Below, piece after piece: positions 22,175-33,200 of a stretch of 64,000 bases of DNA. The DNA comes from Reticulitermes speratus (taxonomy: Eukaryota; Arthropoda; Insecta; Blattodea; Rhinotermitidae): NCBI GenBank assembly GCA_021186555.1, contig JAJKFL010000007.1, positions 2,974,501 to 3,038,500 on the forward strand, in the 5' to 3' direction. The stretch's first letter is position 1; every line of letters starts with the position of its first letter. The notes under the pieces were generated by a model. The model saw nothing but the letters and a program-made list of their open reading frames with translations, ran no database searches and was not told where the DNA came from. A program made the translations under genes and the position numbers.

Positions 22175-22475
22175 AATTATGGTTTTTTTTTACATGGTGA
22201 AGGGCCCCGCAGCAAATGCTACGGACGCACCACAGCCTTAAGGCTTTTTGTGCAACCCCTGTGATGAAGATGAGCAGTTTTTTACCAAGTTTTACAAGTA
22301 ATGGAGCACCGGTGGAATGAAATTGACAGGGGAAAACTGACAACTCGGAGAAAAACCTGTCCCAGTGCCACTTTGCCCACCACAAACCCCACATGGACTG
22401 ACCCGGATCGAACCCGGGCCTCCGCAGTGGGAGGCCGGCGACTAACCGCCTGAGCCATGGCACGGCCAATTATGG
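22175..22475 (-). mobile_element. SINE family D, full length, 8-bp TSD
   Basis: On the minus strand it starts GGCCGTGCCATGGCTCAGGC, has B-box GGTTCGATCC and the D body, and ends GCTGCGGGGCCC with an A-run. AATTATGG at 22175-22182 and 22468-22475 is the duplicated target, so the SINE is 22183-22467. Both Pol III boxes are intact. The 98-codon frame over it is chance. Confidence 0.82.
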
Positions 22476-23600
22476 GGGTTTATGAACCTCTTAAGGACAA
22501 ACCAAAAAAGTAAGCCTCAGTAATTACTTAGGATTTTACCAAATCTAGCAGTTAATAGACAGCCGATCCAGTTCTACTATTAGCCTAATCGGTTTCTGTG
22601 CCTAAGAAATCGTAGAGTAAAGTATATGACATGCATGTGTCTACAGTATAACATGCAGGTGTCTACACGTGGAATTAGTGACTGCTGTGATTAGTTTCAT
22701 TACAAATTCTTCAATATAAAGTGAAGTTCTACGATGATTTTGGAATGTAAACTGGAATTTGTTTCCTTTAATTACACGTTAAATTTCACACGCATTCTGA
22801 TAGGCTAAAGTTAATGCAATTTATCTGTATATATATATATATATATCTGTTTTAAAGTTGCAATTCGAATTTTCTCCGTCAATACTCAGCGAAAAGAGAC
22901 AAAATTACTTCATTAAATTTTTGGATTTTACAACAAGCCTATAGGCTATAACATAGGTCTATATAAGTTCACATTAATATAAGATATTTCTTTCTATGTG
23001 CCTTATAATTCAGTTTAATGTAGCTGGAATATATTTTTTTAATTTTCCTTCCGGTAACCACAAGCTTTTTGCTTGTTCCTTGAATTTGCAGGGCAGGCGA
23101 TGTAAACCTGACACAATGCGGCAACAGTGGTGTCCGCGTCAATCACACCAGCAGCAACAGGCCTAACTTGTTTGAATTAAGAACAAGAATTTCCTAGCAA
23201 AACTAACAAAAGCCACTCTTCTCAGAGCTAGACCTATATTAACTATTACAGTTGTTACGTCATTTTATTTCATTTTCGTGACGAACCTCTTACTTAGGGC
23301 CCACGTACGGACGCTGATAACGTTTTTATCTTTTGCACATAACCTGAAATTGTCGCATTGTCGCAAACTTTCTGACTGTTAACCTACAAACATTATCCCT
23401 ATTTGAGAGACACAGCCACATGACTTGCAGTTATCTCTGTGATTTTATACTGTACCAAATGGCACATGCCTAACACCAACATTTCTTTAGTTATTGCCGC
23501 CAAACTGAAAGCTGAAGGACTTTTCACATGCTCGCCAAATTATTTTTCAAAACACAGGCCTAAATTTAAAAATCTAAAATTTAAAAATATTTTACCTAGC
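22476..23600. other. Unrecognised 1.1 kb
   Basis: Only a (TA)n run at about 22831-22848 and minor A/T runs. Frames are short. This may be unique sequence. Confidence 0.45.
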
Positions 23601-23892
23601 TATATATATAGTCATGGCCGATCGCAGTGGCCGCGCGGTCTAAGGCGTGGGTCTGCGGCCGCTCGCTTACTAGGATTGTGGGTTCGAATCCCACCGGGGG
23701 CATGGATGTCTGTCTCTTGTGAGTGTTGTGTGTTGTCAGGTAGAGGTCTCTGCGACGAGCTGGTCCCTCGTCCAGAGGGGTCCTACCGAGTGTGGTGTGT
23801 CTGAGTGTGATCGTGAAGCCTCGATAATGAGGAGGCCTAGGCCCCCAAGGGGCTGTCGAGCCATTGGGAAAAAAATATATATATACTCATGA
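23600..23892 (+). mobile_element. SINE family C, full length, about 16-bp TSD
   Basis: The head GCCGATCGCAGTGGCCGCGC is tRNA-like with a long variable arm (Leu/Ser-type layout) and B-box GGTTCGAATCC. The body contains GGTAGAGGTCTCTGCGACG and ends GAGCCATTGGGAAAAAA. The flanks TATATATATAGTCATG (23601-23616) and TATATATATACTCATG (about 23876-23891) are a TSD with one difference. This is the best reference copy of family C. Confidence 0.85.
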
Positions 23893-24066
23893 ATATTACT
23901 GTCCATCTCTATACAAATTAAGTGATGCTAATGTCTCTTCCGTCTCGCCAACTCTCGCATGTGTCGTGTTGTGATCACAGACTGTAGGAAGTGAAAACAG
24001 AAGATAAGGCTGTCTCATCTTGTAGTGGCCAAGCGTTCGTATCAAATGTTTCAAAATAGGCACACA

Positions 24067-24602
24067 GGGATTATGTACGACTGTTACTTTGAGAGTGATA
24101 CACTATGTACGTGTTTTATTATGTACGACTGTTACTTTGAGAGTGATACACTATGTACGTGTTTTATTATGTACGACTGTTACTTTGAGAGTGATACACT
24201 ATGTACGTGTTTTATTATGTACGACTGTTACTTTGAGAGTGATACACTATGTACGTGTTTTATTATGTACGACTGTTACTTTGAGAGTGATACACTATGT
24301 ACGTGTTTTATTATGTACGACTGTTACTTTGAGAGTGATACACTATGTACGTGTTTTATTATGTACGACTGTTACTTTGAGAGTGATAAACTATGTACGT
24401 GTTTTATTATGTACGACTGTTACTTTGAGAGTGATACACTATGTACGTGTTTTATTATGTATGACTGTTACTTTGAGAGTGATACACTATGTACGTGTTT
24501 TATTATGTATGACTGTTACTTTGAGAGTGATATACTATGTACGTGTTTTATTAAGTACGACTGTTACTTTGAGAGTGATACACTATGTACGTGTTTTATT
24601 AA
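24067..24602. repeat. Minisatellite, 48-bp unit, 11 copies
   Basis: The unit contains ATGTACGACTGTTACTTTGA and GATACACTATGTACGTG and recurs every 48 bp, with about six scattered substitutions. As 48 is divisible by three, two overlapping frames stay open (24025-24630 and 24089-24724) with 16-residue repeats, one rich in cysteine (MYDCYFESDTLCTCFI). Two frames open at once points to periodicity, not coding. Confidence 0.95.
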
Positions 24603-24910
24603 CTCAGTACATGCGATTAAGATCAAATAACGACAAGCTTCTAACACTAGAAGCTGCCAGTTTGTTTATGTCATTCTATTACGGTGACAGTTCAAAGCAG
24701 GCTAAGTTTTGTATCATATCTTAATGTTATCAAGTCAGACAATCCGAGGGCTGGCCACTTTTGTTTTTATAAAGAGATTATTAGTACCTTAAACGAGGCC
24801 TAATTTAGTATAATTATCTCGGTAACAAATTATCCTACATGAACTTATGTTTCATTTGTGTCGTAGCAAAGAGCCTTGCATCAAACCGTCATTCATAAAA
24901 ACAACATTTT

Positions 24911-25163
24911 GATTTCTACAGTAAAACGTAAGGAACATCTAGACATTACTTCATTTCTACAGTAAAACGTAAGGAACATCTAGACATTACTTCATTTCTA
25001 CAGTAAAACGTAAGGAACATCTAGACATTACTTCATTTCTACAGTAAAACGTAAGGAACATCTAGACATTACTTCATTTCTACAGTAAAACGTAAGGAAC
25101 ATCTAGACATTACTTCATTTCTACAGTAAAACGTAAGGAACATCTAGACATTACTTCATTTCT
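24911..25163. repeat. Minisatellite, 41-bp unit, 6 copies
   Basis: The unit contains TTTCTACAGTAAAACGTAAG and GAACATCTAGACATTAC. Six copies are essentially identical, suggesting recent expansion. Confidence 0.95.
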
Positions 25164-25689
25164 GAATTGCTTTTGACAACTTTAGGCCTACGACGACGCT
25201 AAATTTAATACCAGTGATTTAGGTTAGTTCTTCCAAACAGATCTTTCAGACTGTTTCCCCTTCTCGCTGTTCTGTTCGCTGCGCGGGCTGATCCAAGCTG
25301 CTGTCTTTTCCATCACGCATCAAAGGACGTTACGTTACGTTACGCCACTAGAGGAACTTCGGAAGTGCGTCTCTTTTTGCTGCCATCTTCGCGTCGCACA
25401 TCTTCCCACCAGGAACAGCGAACAGCCCGTTCGTCAGACTGCGCGCCGTTTTGTCCGAACCTGCACCTCGCAGCGAGCAGAACCCAGCGTGGTTACGTTA
25501 CGCTCTTACGTTGCGGTACGACTTCGCAGCAGTTCAGCTGGTTCTCAAAAGACTGCCGGTCTCACTGACCAAACACTTCGTATTCACTGTTCTGCCAAAA
25601 ACTTTCTGACTATACGGCATGTGTTAAGTATGACTGCTTTGTGCGTTAGAATATATAGAGCGGGGCGGAGATGAAGCAGTTTTAAATTT
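25164..25689. other. Unrecognised, CpG-richer stretch
   Basis: Positions 25258-25600 have frequent CpG and a short GTTACGTTACGTTACG repeat. The frames at 25365-25568 and 25489-25674 overlap and have no motif. It might be a transposon relic or unique regulatory DNA. Confidence 0.35.
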
Positions 25690-25990
25690 CCGTGTAATTT
25701 GTTTAGAATAGTAACGTTGTGGATAGCACTAGCGGTAATATACAGGCCGTCTGCAGTTGCCGTGTTCTTCTAGGCTCTTCTTTAAAGTCTGTATACTTCT
25801 GTAGCTTTTCGGTGATGGTGCTGTGAAGGCGGTGACTGTTGGCAATTGCTACATCTACTGAGTGTGCTGCTTTGATGGTTTTGTCAAGCATAACTGTGTT
25901 CGGTCTATTTCTGTGGATAGTTCGATCAGTTATGGGCCTGTCATAGTACAGTTTGTAACTTGAGTTCTGTAACACTGCTTGTGGCTCATG
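25690..25990 (-). pseudogene. LINE-like C-terminal domain fragment (restriction-like endonuclease type?)
   Basis: The minus frame 25703-25975 reads YKLYYDRPITDRTIHRNRPN, then TVMLDKTIKAAHSVDVAIAN and EKLQKYTDFKEE. Related polyproteins of some non-LTR elements have RPD, a downstream DVAI and a K in this region, like the PD-(D/E)XK restriction-like endonuclease; here PD has become PN. The next part of the same domain is preserved at 40270-40640 in another copy. Family assignment is by resemblance only. Confidence 0.55.
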
Positions 25991-26023
25991 TTTATGTTAT
26001 ATAATGTATTATTATTATTGGGG

Positions 26024-26325
26024 TACCCGGTGGTGCAGTTGGTTGAGGCACTGCGCTACAAGCCGGAAGGTCGCTGTTTCGATTCCCAATGTTGTTATTG
26101 GAATATTTCATTGACATAAACCTTCCGGCAGCACTATGGCCCTGGGGGTCGACTCAGCCTCTAACAGAAATAAGTACCAGGAATATTTCCTGGGGGTAAA
26201 GGTGGCCGGTGCGTAGGGCTGACAACCTTATCACCTTCATGTGCCGATTGTCTAGAAATCTGGGAGCCTCAACCTCCTGGAACCCTAAGGGCCTGTCCAG
26301 GTCTGTAATGGGGTTGCTTTAGCTT
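26024..26325 (+). mobile_element. SINE family B, in an ATT tract
   Basis: Head GGTGGTGCAGTTGGTTGAGG and B-box-like GTTTCGATTCCC, followed by the full B body to CTGTCCAGGTCTGTAATGGG. The 5' flank is ATTATTATT and the 3' side continues as (ATT)n to about 26371, so the insertion probably landed in ATT sequence and the TSD is not countable. Confidence 0.8.
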
Positions 26326-26335
26326 TTATTATTAC

Positions 26336-26371
<36 letters not shown>
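26326..26371. repeat. (ATT)n microsatellite
   Basis: About 14 units with one interruption, directly 3' of SINE B. Confidence 0.9.
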
Positions 26372-26372
<1 letters not shown>

Positions 26373-26494
26373 ATGTGTCCTTATTAATTATTTAAGTATT
26401 CTTTTATTTGTTTGTTTCATTTGTGTCCTGTTCACTGTCCGTTGTTATTTGTGTTTGTATGTTGTGCTGTTTTTGTAATTGGCCATCTGGCTGT

Positions 26495-28028
26495 TACCTC
26501 GGCACATCAACAAAGCCAGACACTAGTTACCTCGGCACATCAACAAAGCCAGACACTAGTTACCTCGGCACGTCAACAAAGCCAGACACTAGTTACCTCG
26601 GCACATCAACAAAGCCAGACACTAGTTACCTCGGCACATCAACAAAGCCAGACACTAGTTACCTCGGCACATCAACAAAGCCAGACACTAGTTACCTCGG
26701 CACATCAACAAAGCCAGACACTAGTTACCTCGGCACATCAACAAAGCCATACACTAGTTACCTCGGCACCCAACAAAGCCAGACACTAGTTACCTCGGCA
26801 CATCAACAAAGCCAGACACTAGTTACCTCGGCACATCAACAAAGCCAGACACTAGTTACCTCGGCACATCAACAAAGCCAGACACTAGTTACCTCGGCAC
26901 ATCAACAAAGCAGACACTAGTTACCTCTGCACGTCAACAAAGCCAGACACTAGTTACCTCGGCACGTCAACAAAGCCAGAACTAGTTACCTCGGCACATC
27001 AACAAAGCCATACACTAGTTACCTCGGCACGTCAACAAAGCCAGACACTAGTTACCTCGGCACCCAACAAAGCCATACACTAGTTACCTCGGCACCCAAC
27101 AAAGCCAGACACTAGTTACCTCGGCACCCAACAAAGCCAGACACTATTTACCTCGGCACCAACAAAGCCAGACACTAGTTACTCGGCACGTCAACAAAGC
27201 CAGACACTAGTTACCTCGGCACATCAACAAAGCCAGACACTAGTTACCTCGGCACGTCAACAAAGCCAGACACTAGTTACCTCGGCACATCAACAAAGCC
27301 AGACACTAGTTACCTCGGCACATCAACAAAGCCAGACACTAGTTACCTCGGCACATCAACAAAGCCAGACACTAGTTACCTCGGCACATCAACAAAGCCA
27401 GACACTAGTTACCTCGGCACATCAACAAAGCCATACACTAGTTACCTCGGCACCCAACAAAGCCAGACACTAGTTACCTCGGCACATCAACAAAGCCAGA
27501 CACTAGTTACCTCGGCACATCAACAAAGCCAGACACTAGTTACCTCGGCACATCAACAAAGCCAGACACTAGTTACCTCGGCACATCAACAAAGCCAGAC
27601 ACTAGTTACCTCTGCACGTCAACAAAGCCAGACACTAGTTACCTCGGCACGTCAACAAAGCCAGAAACTAGTTACCTCGGCACATCACAAAGCCATACAC
27701 TAGTTACTCGCACGTCAACAAAGCCAGACACTAGTTACCTCGGCACCCAACAAAGCCATACACTAGTTACCTCGGCACCCAACAAAGCCAGACACTAGTT
27801 ACCTCGGCACCCAACAAAGCCAGACACTATTTACCTCGGCACCCAACAAAGCCAGACACTAGTTACCTCGGCACGTCAACAAAGCCAGACACTAGTTACC
27901 TCGGCACCCAACAAAGCCAGACACTAGTTACTCGGCACGTCAACAAGCCAGACACTAGTTACCTCGGCACGTCAACAAAGCCAGACACTAGTTACTCGGC
28001 ACGTCAACAAAGCCAGACACTAGTTACC
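26495..28028. repeat. Minisatellite, 33-bp unit (32-bp variants), about 47 copies, with a 684-bp internal duplication
   Basis: The unit contains CATCAACAAAGCCAGACACT and AGTTACCTCGG. Variants (CACGTC, CACCC, CATACAC, CTATTTACC) mark positions. The rare TCTGCACG variant occurs at 26926 and 27611, and CTATTTACC at 27144 and 27827, with the units between in the same order: a duplicated block of about 684 bp (21 units). The frames 26408-26920 and 26412-26789 exist because 33 is divisible by three. Confidence 0.95.
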
Positions 28029-28099
28029 CTCTTCACAAGCTGATGTCCACTGCGCTACTCAATAAACATCCGGCTTGTATAGAAAGTAAATGCTTATTA

Positions 28100-28325
28100 C
28101 CAAGCAAGACTTCAGGTTCTCACAGCGGTTTCGCTGCGGTCTGACGCTGTGTCGATGGTCGAGTGCTTGCCGACGTCTTGAGGCGCCGTAGTGCCTTCAT
28201 CTTCAGAGTCAAGCAGAAGGAGAGCAGCTGTTGTTCTGGGAAGGAAATAAGGCACTCCGAAACGTCGGTATCTACTGGCCTAACGACACAGTGTCACATC
28301 CCAGAAGACCCGAATCTTCAGTTTA
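28100..28325. mobile_element. Diverged foldback family G
   Basis: The right part has GGCACTCCGAAACGTCGGTA, a CTGGCCTAACGACACAGTG block and CATCCCAGAAGACCCG. The left part (GACGCTGTGTCG, then GCCGACGTCTTGAGGCGCC) is an imperfect inverted copy. The layout equals 33201-33634 with different arm sequence. Confidence 0.5.
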
Positions 28326-29601
28326 TTTCCATGATTATAAAAATGGTTATTAACATTTATTGTTATTATTATTATTAATTACATTATTAGCCGATTATTA
28401 TTATTGCTTTGTCTATAGCCGCATCTTAGTTTATCGTGAATAATTCGTCCTTAGTTGAATAATATAAGTGTTCAGTGTTTATTTTATATTGTATTATTTT
28501 ACTGTATTATTTATATTTTATTATTATTGTATTTTATGGTATTAAAATTATTTATTTTTAGCATTTACCATACTATGTAGGCTTATTCTAAATACATTCT
28601 CATTATAAGCTTAAGCATGCCTTCTGATACATAAATGAATTTTATTGCACTATTATCACTGAGGTCCGATCACTTCGCTAATATTATAATTATAATCTAA
28701 ATCTTCTTTCGTAAAGAACTCCCAGCCTGTATACACCTCGCCCGGCCACATATAATTCTCCCTAAACGAAGACAGAATTTGACACTTCGTCTCGAGTTTG
28801 TTTCTGACGACTAATTCTATTTCCCGTAAAGTTAGACGCTTTATTATTCCAGTACAAACAAAATATAACTACTAAAATTATTTGGAAGTTTGTGTTTTGA
28901 AATCTGTATGTGAAATATGTGCCGAAATAAATCCATACTTCTTAAGAAGTCGAAAAATGTCCCTAAATGACCCTAAGTTCCGAATAAGTCAAATACTTGC
29001 AATCAGATGCGCAAAGTAGTCATGTCTGCGTCATGGTAGCCACGTGGCTTACATCTTGCAAATAATTCTGTCAATCAACAACACAGTCTTCATTTCCACC
29101 ATAGCATAACGCTAAGACAACATATATATATTCCCCCATTCATTACTTCTGTTTAGACATCAATTTCCCCACGTAAAATTCTTAAAAGACAATTATGATA
29201 CAAACATCAGACAGTAACACCAACAAACATTTTACGACTCCATCAGTTGCAATATTCTGCGTTGTACGAATATTATGCGTGTTAACAGCAGGCTATTATG
29301 CGTGTTAACAGCAGGCCTTTCTGCTAAAACTACAGAAAAAAGAAACACAATTTTACTCACCGGTATCCATTACTGTAGCTTCCGTGAGGAGCCCAGAGTT
29401 GGGTTTAGTGTCTCAGTATCCTTTTTCTGGTTCACTTTGGATCCAAATGTCTTATCAATATGCCGGTCGGATACAGCGTCATTACGGACAATTCTTCACG
29501 AACGTCGCTCCATTCTCACACAGTTACACCACACTATTCTATTTTGAATATCAAAAACTAAAATTGCACTGAACACATAGTTGAAAGACAAAAACTTGCT
29601 T

Positions 29602-29628
29602 GGGAGGGGGGTTGGACAGGGGGACGGG
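29602..29628 (+). other. G-quadruplex-forming motif
   Basis: Four G-runs of three or more (GGG, GGGGGG, GGGGG, GGG) are separated by loops of 1, 7 and 2 bases. This fits the usual G3+N1-7 pattern. Function unknown. Confidence 0.6.
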
Positions 29629-29819
29629 ACGGTACAAATAATTTTCAAGAAACAAGTCGCTATATTTCACATGACCCAATAAACCAAACAAACAGACGTT
29701 TCTATTTTCTTTTCCTTAGCTGACAGGTCACGTAACTTCACTTTGGTGTCGCTAAGCTTCTCTTATTTCACCACGCAGCTTACGCACTGTGTCTAGTCAA
29801 CATCAGAACTGACTGTTTT

Positions 29820-30300
29820 TCCAATCAACAGCAGTAGACCAGTGACGTCACAAAACCTCGGCCTCTCCAATCATCTTACAGAATGCCTCTCTCTTTATCC
29901 TCCACATCAGACACGCACAGCAAAAATCTTCCGCTCAATGAGAGCAATAAACAGAACAGAAAATGGCCACAAAACGTCGGTCTTTACTTCCCACCACTGC
30001 GACAACGTCTGAATGGAACGTCTCTCCCGCTGGACATCTAACCAGCCATTACGGCTTCGGTTCATTAACATATCTGCCAATCACAGTGCTGCTGAGGCGT
30101 GGCTACGTTTGTGGTTGGTCGTTGTTCGTCCCCATTGAAGCCGCTAACACTTGTGGGAGGGCGAACAGTGAACCGTCACGCCATGCATCGTTCAGGAGTT
30201 TCATGGGTCTGCCCACTTCGGTAGGTGTCGTAAACCGAGTCTTCAATTTGAGATTAAAGTTGATTTATGACACGTCTTGCGGATTAAGTACTCAGTGAAG
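29820..30300. promoter_or_regulatory. Possible promoter-like stretch (CRE plus CCAAT motifs)
   Basis: A perfect palindromic CRE (TGACGTCA) lies at 29843-29850, with CCAATCA at 29821, CCAATCAT near 29867 and GCCAATCACAG near 30075, followed by CpG-richer sequence. Such clusters occur at promoters but also by chance. There is no TATA box at a fixed distance and no following recognisable exon. Confidence 0.22.
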
Positions 30301-30561
30301 TGACAAACGCAAAATTTGCACGCAGCTTTTTACTGCAGTAAAAAAAGATAGATAGGCACTGCGGTGATTGGATAAATCCAGCTAACGTAACTACCTTGAA
30401 AAGGTTGCACAACGGTCCAGACGTATATTGCCGCCATTACTGCTCCTCTACCGTCCAACATTTACAACTTCACAATTTTATTGTAAAACTGTGCGATCAC
30501 ACAACAATAATAATTTTTTTGTATACCGAATTTTTTTTACCTGACTTATAACTATTGTATA

Positions 30562-30614
30562 TTTTTTAGCCTCATAATGGTCGATATCTAGGCCGAAACA
30601 TGTAGCTTTTAAAT
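30562..30614 (+). ncRNA. Hammerhead-like motif 2, decayed box
   Basis: Stem I AGC/GCT is present, the box reads CTCATAA instead of CTGANGA, stem II is GGTC/GGCC-like, then GAAAC, stem III ACATGT and site GTA. Two changed bases in the catalytic box should abolish activity. Confidence 0.45.
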
Positions 30615-30821
30615 AAAAGCAAATTTTTTGTTACATTGTCTACTTTTAAAATTGTTCTGAATATTTTTCTGAAGACACAACGGGATGAATTCTATAAAGT
30701 TACTGATATTAATATTGTAAATGTTACGCTGCATTCACCGTGCATTTTTGTTTCATTAAACAATTTATACCAACAAATGCACACAGACATATAATGTCAA
30801 CAGTTTCTTTTATTAATAGCT

Positions 30822-30870
30822 TTCCCCAATACGTATTTCGGCGTGCTTACATCGCCATCTTCAGGGGGTC
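30822..30870 (-). ncRNA. Hammerhead-like motif 3 (left foldback arm)
   Basis: Minus strand: CTGAAGA (30858-30864), the extra T, stem II GGCG/CGCC, GAAA, stem III ATACGTAT, H17 = T, then GGGG pairing with CCCC before the box. All core positions are met. Confidence 0.6.
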
Positions 30871-31131
30871 GTTGAAGTTTTTTTAACATAAACCAATATT
30901 TATAAAACACATCGTAACAGCCATAATTATGTATAATTTATAGCCAATAATTTATCAGTTACATTATACTATGTAACCCAATAATTTTATACAGTTTTAT
31001 TAATTTTATTAATATACCATTGTACAATTTTATATATAGTGACACTGATTAACATTGTAACATTATTATACATAAATATGGCTGTTACGATGTATTTTAT
31101 AAATATTGGTTTATGTTAAAAAAAAATTCAA

Positions 31132-31181
31132 CGACCCCCTGAAGATGGCGATGTAAGCACGCCGAAATACGTGTTGGGGAT
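31132..31181 (+). ncRNA. Hammerhead-like motif 4 (right foldback arm)
   Basis: Plus strand: CTGAAGA at 31139-31145, T, stem II GGCG/CGCC, GAAA at 31164-31167, stem III ATACGTGT (one G-U), site T, and GGGG pairing with CCCC of stem I. Confidence 0.6.
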
Positions 31182-31252
31182 AACTATTACTTAATAAAAG
31201 TAACTATTGACATTGTAAGTGTCTGTGTGAATTTGTTGGTATAAATTGTTTA

Positions 31253-31500
31253 ATTGTAAATGTTATTTTCGATCAGTCGTGGACTTTGTGTGTATCAGTT
31301 GCTCGTTACGCAATTTCTCGCAGTTTTTGTGCATGCCGACAGCGGCTACCGTCGGCATCACGGGCCACTGACCGCACTAATGGCGGACACTGCAGGAGGG
31401 TCTTGCACAAGCACTGTGATGTTGGACATCGTCGTAGAAGGCTGAGGAAGAGTGTGGCTGCTTCAATGTTCCTAAACATTCTAACAGTTACAAACTAGTT
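31253..31500. other. No recognisable feature
   Basis: CpG-containing unique-looking sequence with overlapping frames 31260-31445 and 31286-31498. No motif. Confidence 0.35.
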
Positions 31501-31547
31501 ACTAATTACCGTCAACACAATAACTACATTAACTACATTAACCACAC

Positions 31548-31592
31548 ACGCGGCTACATGTTTCAACCATTACATGCTCATCTTCAGGCCAC
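31548..31592 (-). ncRNA. Hammerhead-like motif 5
   Basis: Minus strand: CTGAAGA (31581-31587), T, stem II AGCAT/ATGGT with one mismatch, GAAAC (31560-31564), stem III ACATGT, site GTA, then GCC pairing with GGC before the box. The AT-rich sequence to about 31830 may belong to the same terminal repeat. Confidence 0.6.
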
Positions 31593-31828
31593 TTAATACA
31601 CAAAACACAAAATTGCTTTTGTAAACATCATTTTATGGGGTCGGATTGAGGTCTCAATGTTTGATGTAATAATTACAATACACATCAATAATTTTTTCAA
31701 AAAACAAATAAAATATTTGTAGCATTTAGTGTAAAATACATATAGATTTTTAGAAATATATATATGTATAGCATTTGATATAAAAATATGTATATTTCGT
31801 TTTTATGTTTTTATATTGGTAGATGTGT

Positions 31829-32155
31829 TTAACTTAATTTTAAAAAGAGCTAAAGCAACCCCATTACAGGCATGGACAGGCCCTTAAGGCTCCAGGAGTT
31901 TGAGGCTCCCAGATTTATAGACAATCAGCACATGAAGATGGCAAGGTTGTCAGCCATATGCACCGGCCGCCTTTACCCCCAGGAGACATCCTGGTACTCA
32001 TTTCTGTTAGAGGCTGAGTCGACCCCACAGTGCGGCAGAAAGGATTATGTCAAAGAAAAATTCCAATGACACCATCGGGAATCGAACCCGCGACCTTCCG
32101 ACTTGTAGCGCAGTGCCTCAACCAACTGCGCCACCGGGTGCCCCTTAACTTAATT
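31829..32155 (-). mobile_element. SINE family B, full length, 11-bp TSD
   Basis: The minus strand begins GGGGCACCCGGTGGCGCAGT with B-box GGTTCGATTCC and ends in the CCTTAAGGGCC-type block and GGGGTTGCTTTAGCTC. TTAACTTAATT at 31829-31839 and 32145-32155 is the TSD, so the SINE is 31840-32144. Both Pol III boxes look intact, better than at 1345. Confidence 0.87.
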
Positions 32156-32309
32156 AACCACTACAGTTTTTATCTAGGACAACCTGCTGTGTTGCATAAC
32201 GTAATTACAAAACGTGTATTCATTACCAACAACACAACTAATTAGTCTGTATTGATTATATTATAAGAGTATTTAAATTTATAGTCTTGTGACTTATGAC
32301 GCCGGGTAT

Positions 32310-32372
32310 TCTTGTAGGTGGATATCGACGTTTCGGAGGAACTGCTGCCTCTATTTTGAAGGTAGAAGCGTC
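32310..32372 (-). mobile_element. Foldback G single arm, hammerhead-like relic
   Basis: Plus-strand GACGTTTCGGAGGAACTGCT followed by CCTCTATTTTGAAGG. On the minus strand GAGG...CCTC stem II precedes CGAAACGTCG. The box is decayed. No partner arm is seen. Confidence 0.4.
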
Positions 32373-32550
32373 TTTCTCATAAAAGTTGGTAAGCAACCAA
32401 TATTACGCATAATCCGTACAGATAATAAACAGTGGAACTGCACACTGCTCACTATAATATAATTTTAATGTCACAATACTGTGAGATCTCACAAATTTAA
32501 TATATATAATTATATATGCGTTTTATTTTGAGTTTTAAAGTCATGTATTT

Positions 32551-32592
32551 AAATGCCTGAGGATGTTCAATACGACCGAAACATGTAGCATG
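32551..32592 (+). ncRNA. Hammerhead-like motif 6
   Basis: CTGAGGA at 32557-32563, T, a weak stem II GTTC/GACC (one mismatch), GAAAC (32578-32582), stem III ACATGT, site GTA, then GCAT (32588-32591) pairing perfectly with ATGC (32553-32556) as stem I. Confidence 0.6.
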
Positions 32593-32599
32593 TATTGAC

Positions 32600-33200
32600 G
32601 AAATTAATAACATTTGGTGTGGCTGACGGCGACATGTAACTTATGTCATTTGTAACATGGACATTGCCTGACTGGGAAGGAAATTGGGTCAATAGTCTTA
32701 GGAAAAGCCTATCCTCCATGACAATAGTCGTGTCAGAAAGTGACAGAAATCATGTAGCAATGAACTTAGTTGCTTAATAAGTTCATAAGGTGATGATGAT
32801 AAGCTTGATAAACCTTTTTTAAAGGGGAGAAAACTTATCAGAGGCTGTCAGCCCATGTCAGTTTCTGACACATGAAGTTAGGGGCCTGTGACCAATTATT
32901 GTGTCTGCTGTCTGCTGTAGCACCAAGCAGATGTGCCACGAAATGCGAACGAAAGCTACTGATTTAGCGCAAAGGTCGCGATGGACCACTGGCGGACACA
33001 CAACGTCTTCAGACTTCTCCAAATTAACACGACCTAATACGTACAATGCGCGTAAGTAGCTCGTACAGCAGTTTACAAAATCGACGTAAGGTAAAGTGGG
33101 TAACAATGACCCAGATTCATTCTACTGTATTTTTACAAATATAAATATATATATAAGCTACATATCTTATACCTATGTATATATATAAGTATAATTTAGG
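32600..33200. other. No recognisable feature
   Basis: The 82-codon minus frame at 32858-33106 has no motif. An AT-rich simple stretch lies at 33140-33195. Confidence 0.4.

Larger units (their letters stand above)
28326..30560. other. Mostly unrecognised 2.2 kb, AT-rich then CpG-richer
   Basis: 28330-28600 is an ATT-rich simple stretch. 28600-29740 shows no supported feature apart from a 21-bp direct duplication near 29280. 29820-30300 is CpG-richer with CCAAT motifs and a CRE (separate entry). Frames 29275-29547 and 29963-30298 carry no known motif. Confidence 0.4.
30755..31252. mobile_element. Foldback element with about 180-bp arms, a hammerhead-like core in each arm
   Basis: The left arm (30755 to about 30935) and right arm (about 31066-31252) are inverted copies that agree at nearly all positions. 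Examples are TAAACAATTTATACCAACAA at 30758 and its complement near 31232, and the CGGCGTGCTTACATCGCCAT segment in both. The 130-bp spacer is AT-rich. Each arm carries a complete hammerhead-like core on its own strand, both lying 5' to 3' out of the spacer. No protein frame. Resembles two terminal repeats placed tail to tail. Confidence 0.8.

Noticed and set aside
22173..22469. 98-codon minus ORF and its counterparts at 35879, 38855 and 54082 as a conserved protein family
   Set aside because: The shared peptides are chance translations of SINE D. Similar proteins in databases are likely the same artefact.
23617..23710. Genuine tRNA genes at SINE heads (also 1345, 38853, 59822)
   Set aside because: A- and B-boxes are present, but acceptor stems do not close and each head continues into a SINE body with a TSD around the whole unit.
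24025..24724. Cysteine-rich repeat protein
   Set aside because: Two overlapping plus frames are open at once over the 48-bp array, which is typical of periodic DNA and not of coding sequence.
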